Positions 45,962-54,966 of a stretch of 64,000 nt of DNA are shown here, in pieces. The notes beneath the pieces are model-generated. The model was not told where the DNA came from, made no database searches, and saw only the letters and a list, made by a program, of their open reading frames with translations. How positions within the stretch are numbered: the stretch's first letter is position 1; every line of letters starts with the position of its first letter. The position numbers and the translations under genes are program-made. The stretch comes from Dyadobacter sp. 3J3 (lineage in GTDB: Bacteria; Bacteroidota; Bacteroidia; Cytophagales; Spirosomataceae): assembly GCF_009801115.1 (NCBI RefSeq), contig NZ_VTOL01000019.1, positions 25,522 to 89,521 on the forward strand, written 5' to 3'.

Positions 45962-46999
45962 TTATAGTAGTGGGGCAGGGGTGACCGTATTTAAAAAATT
46001 CAGGATCTGAATGGCATTCATAGCTGGATCCAGGTATGCGATTTCCATTGAATGAATATGGTCTGGCTGCCGTTTGGACAGACTGGTACGGTAGGTTTTA
46101 TCATAATAAACTAATACAAATCTGATAAAATCTTCCATTCGGTTTTCTTTAATGGCTGCTATTGTATTTTTAGTTTGTAAAGGTCCCAGCCTCTTTTGAA
46201 TTCTTTCCGTACAGCTGATCAGAAACTCCTTATCCAGTTGCCCATATTCCGTTACAAGATTTTTAACCCTTTGATCCGGGTCAACAATCAGATCGATTAA
46301 AACGGCCTGGTTCATTTGTTTCCAGAAATTGTTTGGAATGGAAAGTTTTCCGATGTTATGGCTTTCATCTTCCACCCATATAAAGCGTGAAATAGTGAGG
46401 CCTTTTAATTGATAAGCCAAATTGTTTTCAAATTGCTCCTGGGTAGGCTGTACCATTTTATTCATCGTACCAAAGGTCGATCCCTGATGCCGGGCAAGCG
46501 CTTCAAGATCGATCATCTGTTCTCCTGAGTTTTGGAGTTGTTGTAAGATCCTGGTTTTACCGGAGCCTGTCATACCACCTAAAATAAGCAGTTGGTATGA
46601 TTTTTCAAACTGATCCAGGACCCACCTTCGGTAGCGCTTATAGCCACCTTCTATCAGGTAAACTTCGAATCCATAAAGATCAAGTGCCCAGGCCATAGCG
46701 CCGCTGCGCATTCCGCCGCGCCAGCAGTGCACCGCTATTTTTTTGTCAGGTGCTGCCTGTAATGCCTGCTTTATAAAGCCCGACCACTTTGGTCCGGTTA
46801 GATCGAAACCCAGCAGAATGGCCTGTTCCCTGCCAATTTGTTTGTACGTTGTCCCGACAATGACTCGTTCCTCATTACTGAAAAGTGGTAAATTAAATGC
46901 TCCTGGTATATGTCCATGCTCAAATTCAGCGGGTGTTCGTACATCGGCAAGTGGTACGTCTAGCTTGAAAAAATCACGAATTGTTATGGTTTTAATCAT
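45962..46999 (-). CDS. mnmH: tRNA 2-selenouridine synthase
   Basis: A 345-residue protein. The N-terminal rhodanese domain has catalytic Cys92 in AVHCWRGGMRSG. A P-loop follows in LILGGMTGSGKT (about 141-149), then DLEALARHQGSTFG (about 168-181), all diagnostic of MnmH/SelU. It replaces sulfur by selenium in 2-thiouridine at the tRNA wobble position, through a geranylated intermediate in known enzymes. It is separated from selD by one base, so co-transcription is certain in practice. No selA or selB gene is in the window. Confidence 0.96.
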   Translation of the reverse strand: MIKTITIRDFFKLDVPLADVRTPAEFEHGHIPGAFNLPLFSNEERVIVGTTYKQIGREQAILLGFDLTGPKWSGFIKQALQAAPDKKIAVHCWRGGMRSGAMAWALDLYGFEVYLIEGGYKRYRRWVLDQFEKSYQLLILGGMTGSGKTRILQQLQNSGEQMIDLEALARHQGSTFGTMNKMVQPTQEQFENNLAYQLKGLTISRFIWVEDESHNIGKLSIPNNFWKQMNQAVLIDLIVDPDQRVKNLVTEYGQLDKEFLISCTERIQKRLGPLQTKNTIAAIKENRMEDFIRFVLVYYDKTYRTSLSKRQPDHIHSMEIAYLDPAMNAIQILNFLNTVTPAPLL

Positions 47000-47099
47000 T
47001 TTATTTTTGAAGGCGTAATCGCTTTGTATTTTTTAGAATCAAAAAAGGTAACAGCAGCCTTAATCATAACAGGGAAAGTTGACAAAGCCTTTCCTTCTG

Positions 47100-47534
47100 T
47101 CAGTTCATTGGGTAGCCTTTATCGATCCAGTTTACTTTGAGATTTTGAGATAGATTTAACAATTTATGATTCTTAAATCCCATCTGGTTAAGAAGTGTAA
47201 ATGCAGGACGTATGTTGGGACAATCCTTGAAAGGGCAGCAGCCACAATAGATTATCACGTTTCTTTCCTTAGGTTCGTTCAAAAGCATTTCACGCAGCCC
47301 TTCAAGATTTTCTTTTTCTTTGGCAGGGTTGGCTGCAATTGCTCCTTTAATCAAACCGGAAGGGCCGATACTGATGATCAAAGGATGTTGACTCGGATCT
47401 GCTAATATTTCGGCCAGGTTCCTGGGTTCCATGAGCTGAAATGGATTCCAGGGCTCTTGTTTGCTCATTATAAAACTGACAAAAACTAAGGCTGAAAAAG
47501 CAGCATAAAATAGAATTGATTTTTTGTTTTTCAC
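47100..47534 (-). CDS. Secreted rhodanese-like protein with CGCCPFKDC motif
   Basis: A 144-residue protein. A hydrophobic helix (6-23) without a clear Cys lipobox suggests membrane anchoring or secretion. The rest resembles a rhodanese fold: LAEILADPSQHPLIISIGPSG, then NVIIYCGCCPFKDCPNIRPA with Cys97, Cys99, Cys100 and Cys105, then LNQMGFKNHKLLNLSQNLKVNWIDKGYPM, a usual rhodanese end. Four Cys at the active loop are unusual. They might bind a metal or carry a persulfide. It lies 100 bases upstream of mnmH in the same direction. Confidence 0.75.
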   Translation of the reverse strand: MKNKKSILFYAAFSALVFVSFIMSKQEPWNPFQLMEPRNLAEILADPSQHPLIISIGPSGLIKGAIAANPAKEKENLEGLREMLLNEPKERNVIIYCGCCPFKDCPNIRPAFTLLNQMGFKNHKLLNLSQNLKVNWIDKGYPMN

Positions 47535-48126
47535 GGGTATAATGTTAAAGTACTTTGATTTTCTACGCGACGCGGTTTTGTTTAAGTGCCTAGTGATCTA
47601 ACCTGTCTCTGCGGCACACCGCCAAACATCTGTTACTGATTAAATCGTTGAGCACTTTATCGGCTTGAAGACAAAATGGCCCTGGAGCTACATGAAAACG
47701 CGTTTACTAATAAGATCAGCCACTCTTTGTCTTACTATTCTGAACAATTCAACAATGAATCAGATCCAATACCAGACATGGGAGCTTAAGTAAATCTAAC
47801 AAAATTTGTTTGACCCTGGACTATATTAAGTTATATATACTGTCGCTGATTGTATATAGTTCATTATCAAAGACCTTCAAAGGGGAAGGTAATGAGCTGT
47901 CAGCTAAGGAAAAAGACAATGGTTGAAAACTGATTTGGTATGGCTGAACAATTACATGCTGGACAAGTTCAGGGTCTGACGGTTTTTCTGTAACAGGCCG
48001 ACAAATCGATCATGGTGTATTGAAAGAATTGAAAAATGGGAAAGGTATTGATATTCTCACTCCAAAATAATATAAAAAGTTTATCCTGAAAGCAACTTTG
48101 AAAAATACGGGAAGGAGCCAACAATG

Positions 48127-48430
48127 GCATATTATATTTTAAAAACAAAGGAGTTAGCGTACGATCTGATTACAGCATCTTCTGATAAACAGTTTAACAT
48201 AGAAGGATTTGATACGGCAAAAATTGTTGTAAATGATAACCATGCAAAAGCATACGAACGGAACAATCAGATGCGGCGGACATTTGCCAATCACAGTGAA
48301 TAAAAAGGATTTCGGATTTAGAGATACAGCAGAAGGCAATATTTTATTGCAGAATCATTGTGGCGAAATATGGTTCAGTGTATTTGCCGAGGCATCAAAA
48401 AGCCACCCCGAAATTTATGAGGAAGTTTAA
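48127..48430 (+). pseudogene. Possible remnant of a DUF1080-like secreted protein
   Basis: Two overlapping frames are visible. The C-terminal one ends DFGFRDTAEGNILLQNHC and continues GEIWFSVFAEAS. That resembles the closing strands of DUF1080 domains, where a Gly-x-Ile-x-Leu-Gln-x-His segment precedes a Trp/Tyr-Phe pair. The upstream frame has no clear match and stops early. This is a low-confidence reading of a degraded gene. Confidence 0.3.
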
Positions 48431-48746
48431 GAAACCATGATATAAATGCTCTATTTTCCTAGCGGTGCGCGCGCTCCCTGCCAGATATAAATCTGGTACA
48501 AGTGGTAAAAATGTCAAAATCTAAAATTTTGGGAAGTGAATAAAGATGGCTTTGGTATAGAAATAGCTTCACTTTGAGTCTGACCGAGAGCCGGACTCGT
48601 CTTCAAGAACTCTAACCACTCAGAGAAATAACTTTTAGCTGCGGGCTAAGAGTCTGATTGATTTGAATCAATAAGTATAATTTTATCTTTCAGTAAGGAA
48701 TAATTTTGTTTTTTATAAAATAATTAATATAATTACATTCCTTAAA

Positions 48747-48761
48747 GTGTCATTTTGACAC
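48747..48761. promoter_or_regulatory. Palindrome upstream of the GH95 gene
   Basis: gtgtca-ttt-tgacac is a perfect 6+3+6 inverted repeat, followed by a T-run. It could be an operator for a dimeric regulator or a weak terminator of a previous transcript. Confidence 0.4.
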
Positions 48762-48860
48762 ATTTTTTTCTTTAATTTTTTTTAAAGAAAACGATACGAG
48801 GGACGTATTGAAAATTGCATTTTTCAATAAGTACAAATACTGAATTAAAAGAAGTAACAA

Positions 48861-51335
48861 ATGATTCGTGTATATATGAAGTGGATTTTTTCTTTTTTAA
48901 TCAACATTGTTGCGTTTAGTGGTCATTCTCAAACGCCACGCGTGCAGAAGCTTTGGTATGACAAACCCTCAGCTGATACCTGGGAAAATGCTTTACCAGT
49001 TGGTAACGGCAGGCTGGGAGGGATGGTGTACGGCAATGTGGTAAAAGAAAGGATCCAGCTCAATGAGCATACTTTGTGGTCAGGTGGCCCAAACCGTAAC
49101 GACAACCCGGACGCGCTCAGGGCGCTGCCTGAAATCCGTCAGTTGATATTCAATGGAAAGCAGAAGGAAGCTGAGAAACTCGCTAATAAATCGATCATCA
49201 GTAAAAAATCCCAGGGGCAGATGTTCCAGCCGGTGGGCGAATTACTACTTACTTTTCCCGGGCATGAAACTTACGCCAATTACTACCGGGAGCTGGATAT
49301 TGAACGCGCTGTTGCAACCACATCTTATACCGTTGATGGAATAACTTACAAACGGGAGGTGCTAGCCTCCTTTCCTGACCGGGTGATTGTGATCCGCCTG
49401 ACCGCAGACAAGCCTGGTCGCTTGTCGTTTGAGGCGTCCTTTTCTTCATTACACCGCAAAAAGGAAATAAAAGTAACATCTGCCAATGACCTCACGATTT
49501 CTGGTACTGCTTCCGATCATGAAGGTGTAGCCGGACAGGTCAGATTCAAAGGAATTACGCGCATTAAAACAGAAGGAGGGACAGTTTCGGCGCACGACAG
49601 CTTGCTGGTTGTAAACGGAGCTACTGCTGCGACCATTTATGTTTCAGTCGCGACCAATTTTAAAAACTATCACGACGTAAGTGGTGATGAAAATGCGCTG
49701 GCAGCTTCGTATCTGAATAAAGCCTTTACTAAATCATACGTTGCCATTGTTGCTCCTCACGTAATTGCCTATCAGAAATACTTTAACAGAGTTAAGTTTG
49801 ATCTTGGTGAAACTGAGCAGGGTAAGTTGCCAACGGATGAAAGGCTCAAAAACTTTCGTAATGTAAATGATCCGGAACTTGTGACTTTATACTTCCAGTA
49901 CGGTCGTTATTTATTGATCTCCAGCTCGCAACCGGGAGGCCAGCCAGCTAATCTGCAGGGTATCTGGAATAATAAAATGATGCCGCCCTGGGATAGCAAA
50001 TATACAATCAATATCAATGCCCAGATGAACTACTGGCCGGCAGAAAGAGCGAACCTCAGCGAGCTGCACGAACCATTCCTGAAAATGGTAGAGGAATTAT
50101 CACAGACCGGAAAAGAAACTGCAAAAACCATGTATGGTGCCAGAGGCTGGATGGCGCATCACAACACGGATATCTGGAGAGCAACCGGCGCCATTGACGG
50201 TGCGTTTTGGGGAATGTGGATAGCAGGTGGCAGCTGGACAAGCCAGCATCTGTGGCAGCACTACCTGTATCAGGGTGATAAGGCTTATCTGGCGAAAATA
50301 TATCCGGTTTTAAAAGGAGCCGCCACATTTTATGCAGACTTTCTGATCGAACATCCGAAATATCACTGGCTCGTGGTTAATCCCGGAAGTTCTCCTGAAA
50401 ATGCACCCGCTGCACATGAAGGTTCTTCCCTCGACGCAGGAACGACGATGGATAATCAAATCGCGTTTGACATTTTTAGCAGTACAATCCGGGCAGCCGG
50501 CATTTTGAAAAAGGATGTCGCGTTTGCAGATACGCTAAGAGCGATGCAGAAGCGTTTGCCGCCGATGCACATCGGTCAATATGGTCAGTTGCAGGAATGG
50601 CTTGACGATGTGGATGATCCAAACGATCACCACCGCCATGTGTCGCATTTATATGGCTTATTTCCTTCAGACCAGATCTCGGCCTATCGGACACCGGAAC
50701 TGTTTTCTGCTGCCCGCACAACATTGATGCACCGCGGTGATGTGTCGACCGGATGGAGTATGGGCTGGAAAGTGAATTGGTGGGCCAGATTACAGGACGG
50801 TAATCATGCTTATACGCTGATCAAAAGTCAGCTTTCTCCACTGGGTACAACACGTGAGGGCGGAGGAACTTACAACAACTTATTTGACGCACATCCTCCT
50901 TTTCAGATTGATGGCAACTTCGGCTGCACATCCGGTATCACTGAAATGCTGATGCAAAGTGCTGATGGAGCCGTTCATTTACTTCCCGCACTTCCTGATG
51001 TTTGGCAGGCTGGTAATATAAGCGGTTTGCTGGCACAGGGTGGTTTTGAACTGGTAAATATGCAATGGACAGGAGCAAAGTTGACCCGTGCAGAGATCAA
51101 ATCGAAGCTTGGGGGCAACCTTCGTCTGAGAGTGCCCAATGCGCTCAAAACAGCAGCGGGAGCGGCATTGCACAAAGCATCAGGCCCCAACGCGAATCCT
51201 TTTTACACAACACAGGAAAGCTTATCTGCTGTCATATCGCCAAAAGCAAAAAAAGAAACACTCGTACTTAAGGAAACTTTTCTTTATGATTTGCCTACCC
51301 GGGCAGGGCAGGTTTATGTATTTGTCTCCCAATAA
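48861..51335 (+). CDS. GH95 alpha-L-fucosidase (fucosyl-glycan hydrolase)
   Basis: The 824-residue secreted enzyme matches GH95 along its length. LPVGNGRLGGMVYGNVVKERIQLNEHTLWSGGP opens the beta domain. WDSKYTININAQMNYWPAERANLSE and GWMAHHNTDIWRATG are barrel motifs. NPGSSPENAP contains the Glu seen as catalytic acid in known members, and DGNFGCTSGITEMLMQS closes the barrel. A signal peptide starts better at the in-frame ATG at 48876 (MKWIFSFLINIVAFSGHSQ). It should release alpha-1,2-linked L-fucose or L-galactose, complementing the GH29 enzyme. Confidence 0.95.
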   Translation: MIRVYMKWIFSFLINIVAFSGHSQTPRVQKLWYDKPSADTWENALPVGNGRLGGMVYGNVVKERIQLNEHTLWSGGPNRNDNPDALRALPEIRQLIFNGKQKEAEKLANKSIISKKSQGQMFQPVGELLLTFPGHETYANYYRELDIERAVATTSYTVDGITYKREVLASFPDRVIVIRLTADKPGRLSFEASFSSLHRKKEIKVTSANDLTISGTASDHEGVAGQVRFKGITRIKTEGGTVSAHDSLLVVNGATAATIYVSVATNFKNYHDVSGDENALAASYLNKAFTKSYVAIVAPHVIAYQKYFNRVKFDLGETEQGKLPTDERLKNFRNVNDPELVTLYFQYGRYLLISSSQPGGQPANLQGIWNNKMMPPWDSKYTININAQMNYWPAERANLSELHEPFLKMVEELSQTGKETAKTMYGARGWMAHHNTDIWRATGAIDGAFWGMWIAGGSWTSQHLWQHYLYQGDKAYLAKIYPVLKGAATFYADFLIEHPKYHWLVVNPGSSPENAPAAHEGSSLDAGTTMDNQIAFDIFSSTIRAAGILKKDVAFADTLRAMQKRLPPMHIGQYGQLQEWLDDVDDPNDHHRHVSHLYGLFPSDQISAYRTPELFSAARTTLMHRGDVSTGWSMGWKVNWWARLQDGNHAYTLIKSQLSPLGTTREGGGTYNNLFDAHPPFQIDGNFGCTSGITEMLMQSADGAVHLLPALPDVWQAGNISGLLAQGGFELVNMQWTGAKLTRAEIKSKLGGNLRLRVPNALKTAAGAALHKASGPNANPFYTTQESLSAVISPKAKKETLVLKETFLYDLPTRAGQVYVFVSQ

Positions 51336-51456
51336 AAGAAAGTTGAATTATAACAAAGTTGAAATTTTATAAATGATATGTAAGCGATTTGCCAAGGCCG
51401 TTTTGACAGCACGCTGCGTTGTTTCTTACAATTTCGTAATCGCATAGACTACAACA

Positions 51457-51640
51457 TTGGTCAATCCCATTTTGAATGGTTTCTATCCGGATCCAAGTGG
51501 GGTAAAGGCCGGCGCAGATTATTATCTTATAAACTCCACTTTCCCTTATTTTCCTGTAATACCGGTCCTTCATAGTACAGATCTTAAAAACTGGAAGCAA
51601 ATTGGGAATGTGGCCAACCCGTGCGTTACAGATGGATTTT
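51457..51640 (+). pseudogene. N-terminal fragment of a GH43 glycosidase
   Basis: The frame opening NPILNGFYPDPSGVKAGADYYLINSTF matches the conserved start of GH43 beta-xylosidase/arabinofuranosidase domains. The Asp in YPDPS is the catalytic base of that family. STDLKNWKQIGNV follows, as usual for blade 1. After about 60 residues the similarity ends and another gene's end follows. No signal peptide or remaining blades are present, so the gene is dead. Confidence 0.75.
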
Positions 51641-51805
51641 ACGAGAGAAAAATAAGATACGATAACCGGTGTCACTTTCTGGAATGTTTCCGATAAATCA
51701 ACCTGACTGGACAATTTCCCCGTTCCCAACCGAAAGGATTGCCCACTTTTGTTCGATCAGAATTTAAAGCCTAAGGATGCTTTTAAAGGTGTGGTTAATT
51801 TTTGA
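51640..51805 (+). pseudogene. C-terminal fragment of a GH10 xylanase
   Basis: From 51662 the frame reads ITGVTFWNVSDKST, a TGA where Trp is expected, then LDNFPVPNRKDCPLLFD and QNLKPKDAFKGVVNF before a stop at 51803-51805. This is the typical last strand and C-terminus of GH10 endoxylanases. A one-base shift separates it from a preceding RYD. Frameshift and stop show decay. It abuts the GH43 start, as if a deletion joined two neighbouring xylan genes. Confidence 0.75.
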
Positions 51806-51907
51806 TCTCCCATACCCGTTAGAAAATAGTAAAATGAACTAAATATTCCTTATTTAAATCGTATTTCATAACATAGATTATCCACGTTGATACTGGATTG
51901 AACGTTA

Positions 51908-52723
51908 TTACTTTTTTAGGATTTCAAGCAAAATTTCAGTCACTTTATCAGGCATTGATAAGAAAGGACAGTGGCCACTATCGAGTATATACGTATTGGT
52001 TATTTTCGCAGCTGCAACCATTTTTTTCTGATTGTCAAATCCTATTGCATGATCTTGGGCAGTATGGATATAGTATTTATTGACTTTGCCGAATTTAGGC
52101 TCGGTTAAAATAATTTTGTCTGCAAAAGGAATAGCCGGTTCTATTTTATACCGTGCCACTAAAAGCTGTTTGACAGCAGTGGAGCCATCCTGACAAAAAA
52201 TATCCACAATATTTTCATGCTTTACATCAAGAGTCAGTTTATCAGCAGAGGGAATTAAATTGGGCCCCAAAAGACTGGTTGCGTCCTGTAAAGCAATATC
52301 AAGTAAAGATTGCCCGTCGGCTGGAAGAAATGCACCAATAAAAATCAGTTTTTCTAATTTATCCGGAATTTGTTCTGCAACAGCCGAAACAACCATACCC
52401 CCTAAGCTATGACCAACCAATATGACTTTTCCATTTTCTGCATTAATTGCCGAAACAACTTTGTCTCTATATACATTTAACGAGACAGCATTGGCCGGTG
52501 TATTATCATCACCATGAGCTGGAAGCTGTACAACAATAACTTTTTGTCCATTCTTTTCAAGACTTGATTTTACTTCATCCCAGACATACGCCGACTGCCA
52601 GGCGCCATGTACTAAAATGAAAGTTTTGACAGGCTGTACCACTGGATCCTGATCATTGCCAGAACATCCGGTCAAAGAAAGGAGCATTACCATTGCCAAC
52701 AAAATAAACTTGCCCGCAGGCAT
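51908..52723 (-). CDS. Alpha/beta-hydrolase lipoprotein (esterase-like)
   Basis: An in-frame ATG at 52780 also exists, but the start at 52723 gives a good lipoprotein signal (MPAGKFILLAMVMLLSLTGC). The hydrolase domain has FILVHGAWQSAYVW (oxyanion His-Gly), VGHSLGGMV with the nucleophile Ser, and near the end LDSGHCPFLSMPDKV with the catalytic His. It resembles the salicylate/methyl ester esterase type (AHL-lactonase-like alpha/beta hydrolases). Substrate is unknown. It lies on the minus strand next to the xylan gene scar. Confidence 0.88.
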   Translation of the reverse strand: MPAGKFILLAMVMLLSLTGCSGNDQDPVVQPVKTFILVHGAWQSAYVWDEVKSSLEKNGQKVIVVQLPAHGDDNTPANAVSLNVYRDKVVSAINAENGKVILVGHSLGGMVVSAVAEQIPDKLEKLIFIGAFLPADGQSLLDIALQDATSLLGPNLIPSADKLTLDVKHENIVDIFCQDGSTAVKQLLVARYKIEPAIPFADKIILTEPKFGKVNKYYIHTAQDHAIGFDNQKKMVAAAKITNTYILDSGHCPFLSMPDKVTEILLEILKK

Positions 52724-52780
52724 GTTAATTTTTAGTGACCGACCGGAACTGCAGTCAGGAGAAGTTGTCTCGTTTTTCAT

Positions 52781-53226
52781 TTTTCTTTTGGTTTAAAATA
52801 AAGCGTGAATTGTTATAAACCATACAACCAGATATGATGCAGTGCAGCCGTCCAAATAAAAAATCTCTGGATGCTCAGGATAAATTGCTACCCCTGAATG
52901 ATAGTTTTGAAAGCCCGGATCGGAAAATTATTTAGGACAATTATTGTAAACCAAGACACACGAAATTTGTTATTGGATGCCTGTTATTTTAAATCAAAGC
53001 TACGAGCTTGCTAAGACTTTTTAAATGTATAAACTAATGATTGACTTATATATTCAGGGGAATATTGGCTGGAGAGCGCATCAATATGGCAAAATGAGGT
53101 GCGATATACAATAGTTCCAGGAACTCGTGCACTTCAATTTATTCAGTATCAGTCAATGACCGGATTATTTTTCGAAAAGCTGTAAATTATCATTCGAATA
53201 TTTTACCTTATTTTTTGAATTCATTT
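52781..53226. other. Intergenic gap
   Basis: About 445 bases between the hydrolase gene and the end of the cytochrome oxidase operon. I see no gene, repeat or strong hairpin in it. It should hold the terminator of the oxidase operon and the hydrolase promoter. Confidence 0.35.
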
Positions 53227-53637
53227 TTACTCAGCTAAGGAAATATAAGAGATCAGATAATAGAACGACCAACCCAGAAATCCAATAATCAATATCCAGA
53301 AAAGAGCCGGAATGCTCTGAGGTGTCTCACTGCCTGTAATCAGGAATTTCTTCTGGTCACCTTTTCCGTAGGCATTTATCATCAATGGAACAATTCCGTC
53401 AACTACATCATTTTCGCTGATACCTTCAATTGCAACGGCCGGTCCGTTTTTTACTTCAAAAGGTATCAGCCTGATACCCTCCTTGCCAGTAGGATCTTTG
53501 CTGATTATTTTAAGCGTATGTTTTCCATCAACCATTTTGCGGGTATCAAGCTCGAAATTCACCGGAGAAATAAATTCCCCGACTGGCTTTTTATCATCAT
53601 CCAGGAAAATGAAAATAGTGCTTTTATCTTCCATCAT
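53227..53637 (-). CDS. Small membrane-anchored protein of the cbb3 oxidase operon
   Basis: I do not recognise this 136-residue protein as a named family. It has an Ig-like polar part with alternating strands (FELDTRKMVDGKHTLKIISKDPTG) and a single C-terminal membrane helix (about 109-131, PALFWILIIGFLGWSFYYLISYI). Its start overlaps the stop of the gene upstream by 14 bases, so the two are coupled. Position as last gene of the oxidase operon suggests a role in assembly or stability of the complex. Confidence 0.75.
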   Translation of the reverse strand: MMEDKSTIFIFLDDDKKPVGEFISPVNFELDTRKMVDGKHTLKIISKDPTGKEGIRLIPFEVKNGPAVAIEGISENDVVDGIVPLMINAYGKGDQKKFLITGSETPQSIPALFWILIIGFLGWSFYYLISYISLAE

Positions 53638-53896
53638 AAGGGTTGGTCAGGATAAGCCTTTTAATATGATTTTCTGAGGATTCTCCGGGTTTTACAAGCC
53701 ATTTTACTGAATAGAAAAGTGTCAGTATGACGATGGCTGCGGCTGATGTAATGATCAGGTAATCCCAATTGCTTTCCGGACCGGCGCCATGGGTTATGCC
53801 ACGTAATATTTTGGGCTGTCGCTGATCGCAAACCGGACAGGCGAGCGAGGTCAGCCCTATTAAAATAAATAAGCATAGTATCAGAGGCTTTTTCAT
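53624..53896 (-). CDS. Small membrane protein with CPVC motif
   Basis: A protein of 90 residues. The N-terminal hydrophobic signal ends at a Cys-Pro-Val-Cys motif (Cys20 and Cys23), followed by an extracytoplasmic stretch and a membrane helix near 46-66. The C-terminus is basic and cytoplasmic. I do not know a family name for it. The CxxC close to the membrane next to oxidase genes could bind copper or heme-related thiols, which is speculative. It overlaps the next gene by 14 bases. Confidence 0.7.
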   Translation of the reverse strand: MKKPLILCLFILIGLTSLACPVCDQRQPKILRGITHGAGPESNWDYLIITSAAAIVILTLFYSVKWLVKPGESSENHIKRLILTNPYDGR

Positions 53897-53933
53897 TGTT
53901 GTAAGTTTTATCTCGGGAAAATTAATTTTTCGC

Positions 53934-54941
53934 TTATTGATTTGGAAGTTGTTGAATTGCCTCCATTAGTTTTTTTACTTCGCTGACGCTGACTTTTCTG
54001 GCACTGTTCCCCCAGGAAGTCCGTTCATGGTTCATAATGGCAGCAATTTCTTCCGGTTTCAAACCAGCGTTTTTACCTACTGCGGGCATTACACCAAATT
54101 CTTCCCGTGCGTCATAACCGTTCATGATAATAGTCAGCATCAATTCAGGATTTTCATTCAGGACAACCGGGCTCCCTTTTAACGGGGGAAATGCACCTTT
54201 CAGACCTTCGCCGTTTTGCTGGTGGCATGCCTGACAATGCGTTGCATAAAGTGCCGATCCGTCCAGCCCTGCGTCATTGTCCGCATTGCTACTTTCCGGG
54301 TTATTTTTTACTTCCTTTTTATATAAAAATCTTCCCGCTACTCCATCCGGTAATTCCGTCTGAACGAGTGATTGCAGGTAAGCAACAAGCTGTAAGGCCT
54401 CTTTTGTAGCCACCACAGATCCTTCCTGATCCAGATACTGCGCCGGAACGGATACTACAACGTCTTGTTTTGAAGGCTCCTTTTTTGTTTCAAACAGCCA
54501 TGAGTAAGCAGGCATAATGGATTCTTTTACGACAATACGCGGATTAAATAAATGAACAAGATTCCACTCCTTGCTGGGCTGGCGCGTACCCACAGCGGTA
54601 AGATCAGGTCCGGTTCGTTCTGTTCCCATCAGGGTCGCTGTGTTTCGCCATAGATCTGTTCTTTTATTGACAGCATAATCGGCCGCAATGCTGGGCCGTT
54701 TTCCCCACTTTTTGTCCATGTCCACATTTCGGACCTGCTGCGTGTGGCAGGCTACGCAGCCATTGGCTACAAAAATTGCTTTCCCGGCCATTGCATCATC
54801 ACTTAGAGCCTGTTGGCCTGGTAGCGGTGCGTTGTTTTTATCATTATTGACTGCCGGTATCAGGGCGACAAAAACTGTCAATATTAGAAATAACAGGAAA
54901 GCAGCACCAAATAAATTCTTATGATTATCAAAAAAATCCAT
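53934..54941 (-). CDS. cbb3-type oxidase diheme subunit (CcoO fused to cytochrome c)
   Basis: The start at 54941 (MDFFDNHKN) is preferred over one 81 bases upstream, since that would overlap the CcoN gene. The protein of 335 residues has an N-terminal membrane helix (about 12-30), then NGCVACHTQQVRNVDMDKKWGKRPS, which is CcoO-like with one c-type heme site. A second domain has HCQACHQQNGEGLKGAFPPLKGSP, a class I cytochrome c with heme site and VMPAVGKN as the axial Met region. The fusion replaces separate CcoO and CcoP proteins. It carries electrons to the CcoN heme-copper centre. Confidence 0.92.
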   Translation of the reverse strand: MDFFDNHKNLFGAAFLLFLILTVFVALIPAVNNDKNNAPLPGQQALSDDAMAGKAIFVANGCVACHTQQVRNVDMDKKWGKRPSIAADYAVNKRTDLWRNTATLMGTERTGPDLTAVGTRQPSKEWNLVHLFNPRIVVKESIMPAYSWLFETKKEPSKQDVVVSVPAQYLDQEGSVVATKEALQLVAYLQSLVQTELPDGVAGRFLYKKEVKNNPESSNADNDAGLDGSALYATHCQACHQQNGEGLKGAFPPLKGSPVVLNENPELMLTIIMNGYDAREEFGVMPAVGKNAGLKPEEIAAIMNHERTSWGNSARKVSVSEVKKLMEAIQQLPNQ

Positions 54942-54966
54942 ATTGAAGAACGTAAAATTTAGGGTA

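Larger units (their letters stand above)
47535..48860. other. 1.3-kb decayed region before the GH95 gene
   Basis: No intact gene is visible. Short frames with internal stops are present between about 47.97 and 48.43 kb (see the pseudogene entry). The rest is A+T-rich, with a perfect small palindrome gtgtcattttgacac (48747-48761) about 100 bases before the GH95 start codon. Confidence 0.4.

Noticed and set aside
47100..47534. A second MNIO precursor, because of the Cys-rich CGCCPFKDC motif
   Set aside because: The protein is 144 residues with a rhodanese-like fold pattern, lies on the opposite strand, and the motif is central rather than C-terminal.
51367..51729. 120-codon minus-strand frame
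   Set aside because: It lies antisense to the GH43/GH10 fragments, whose plus-strand translations match real families.
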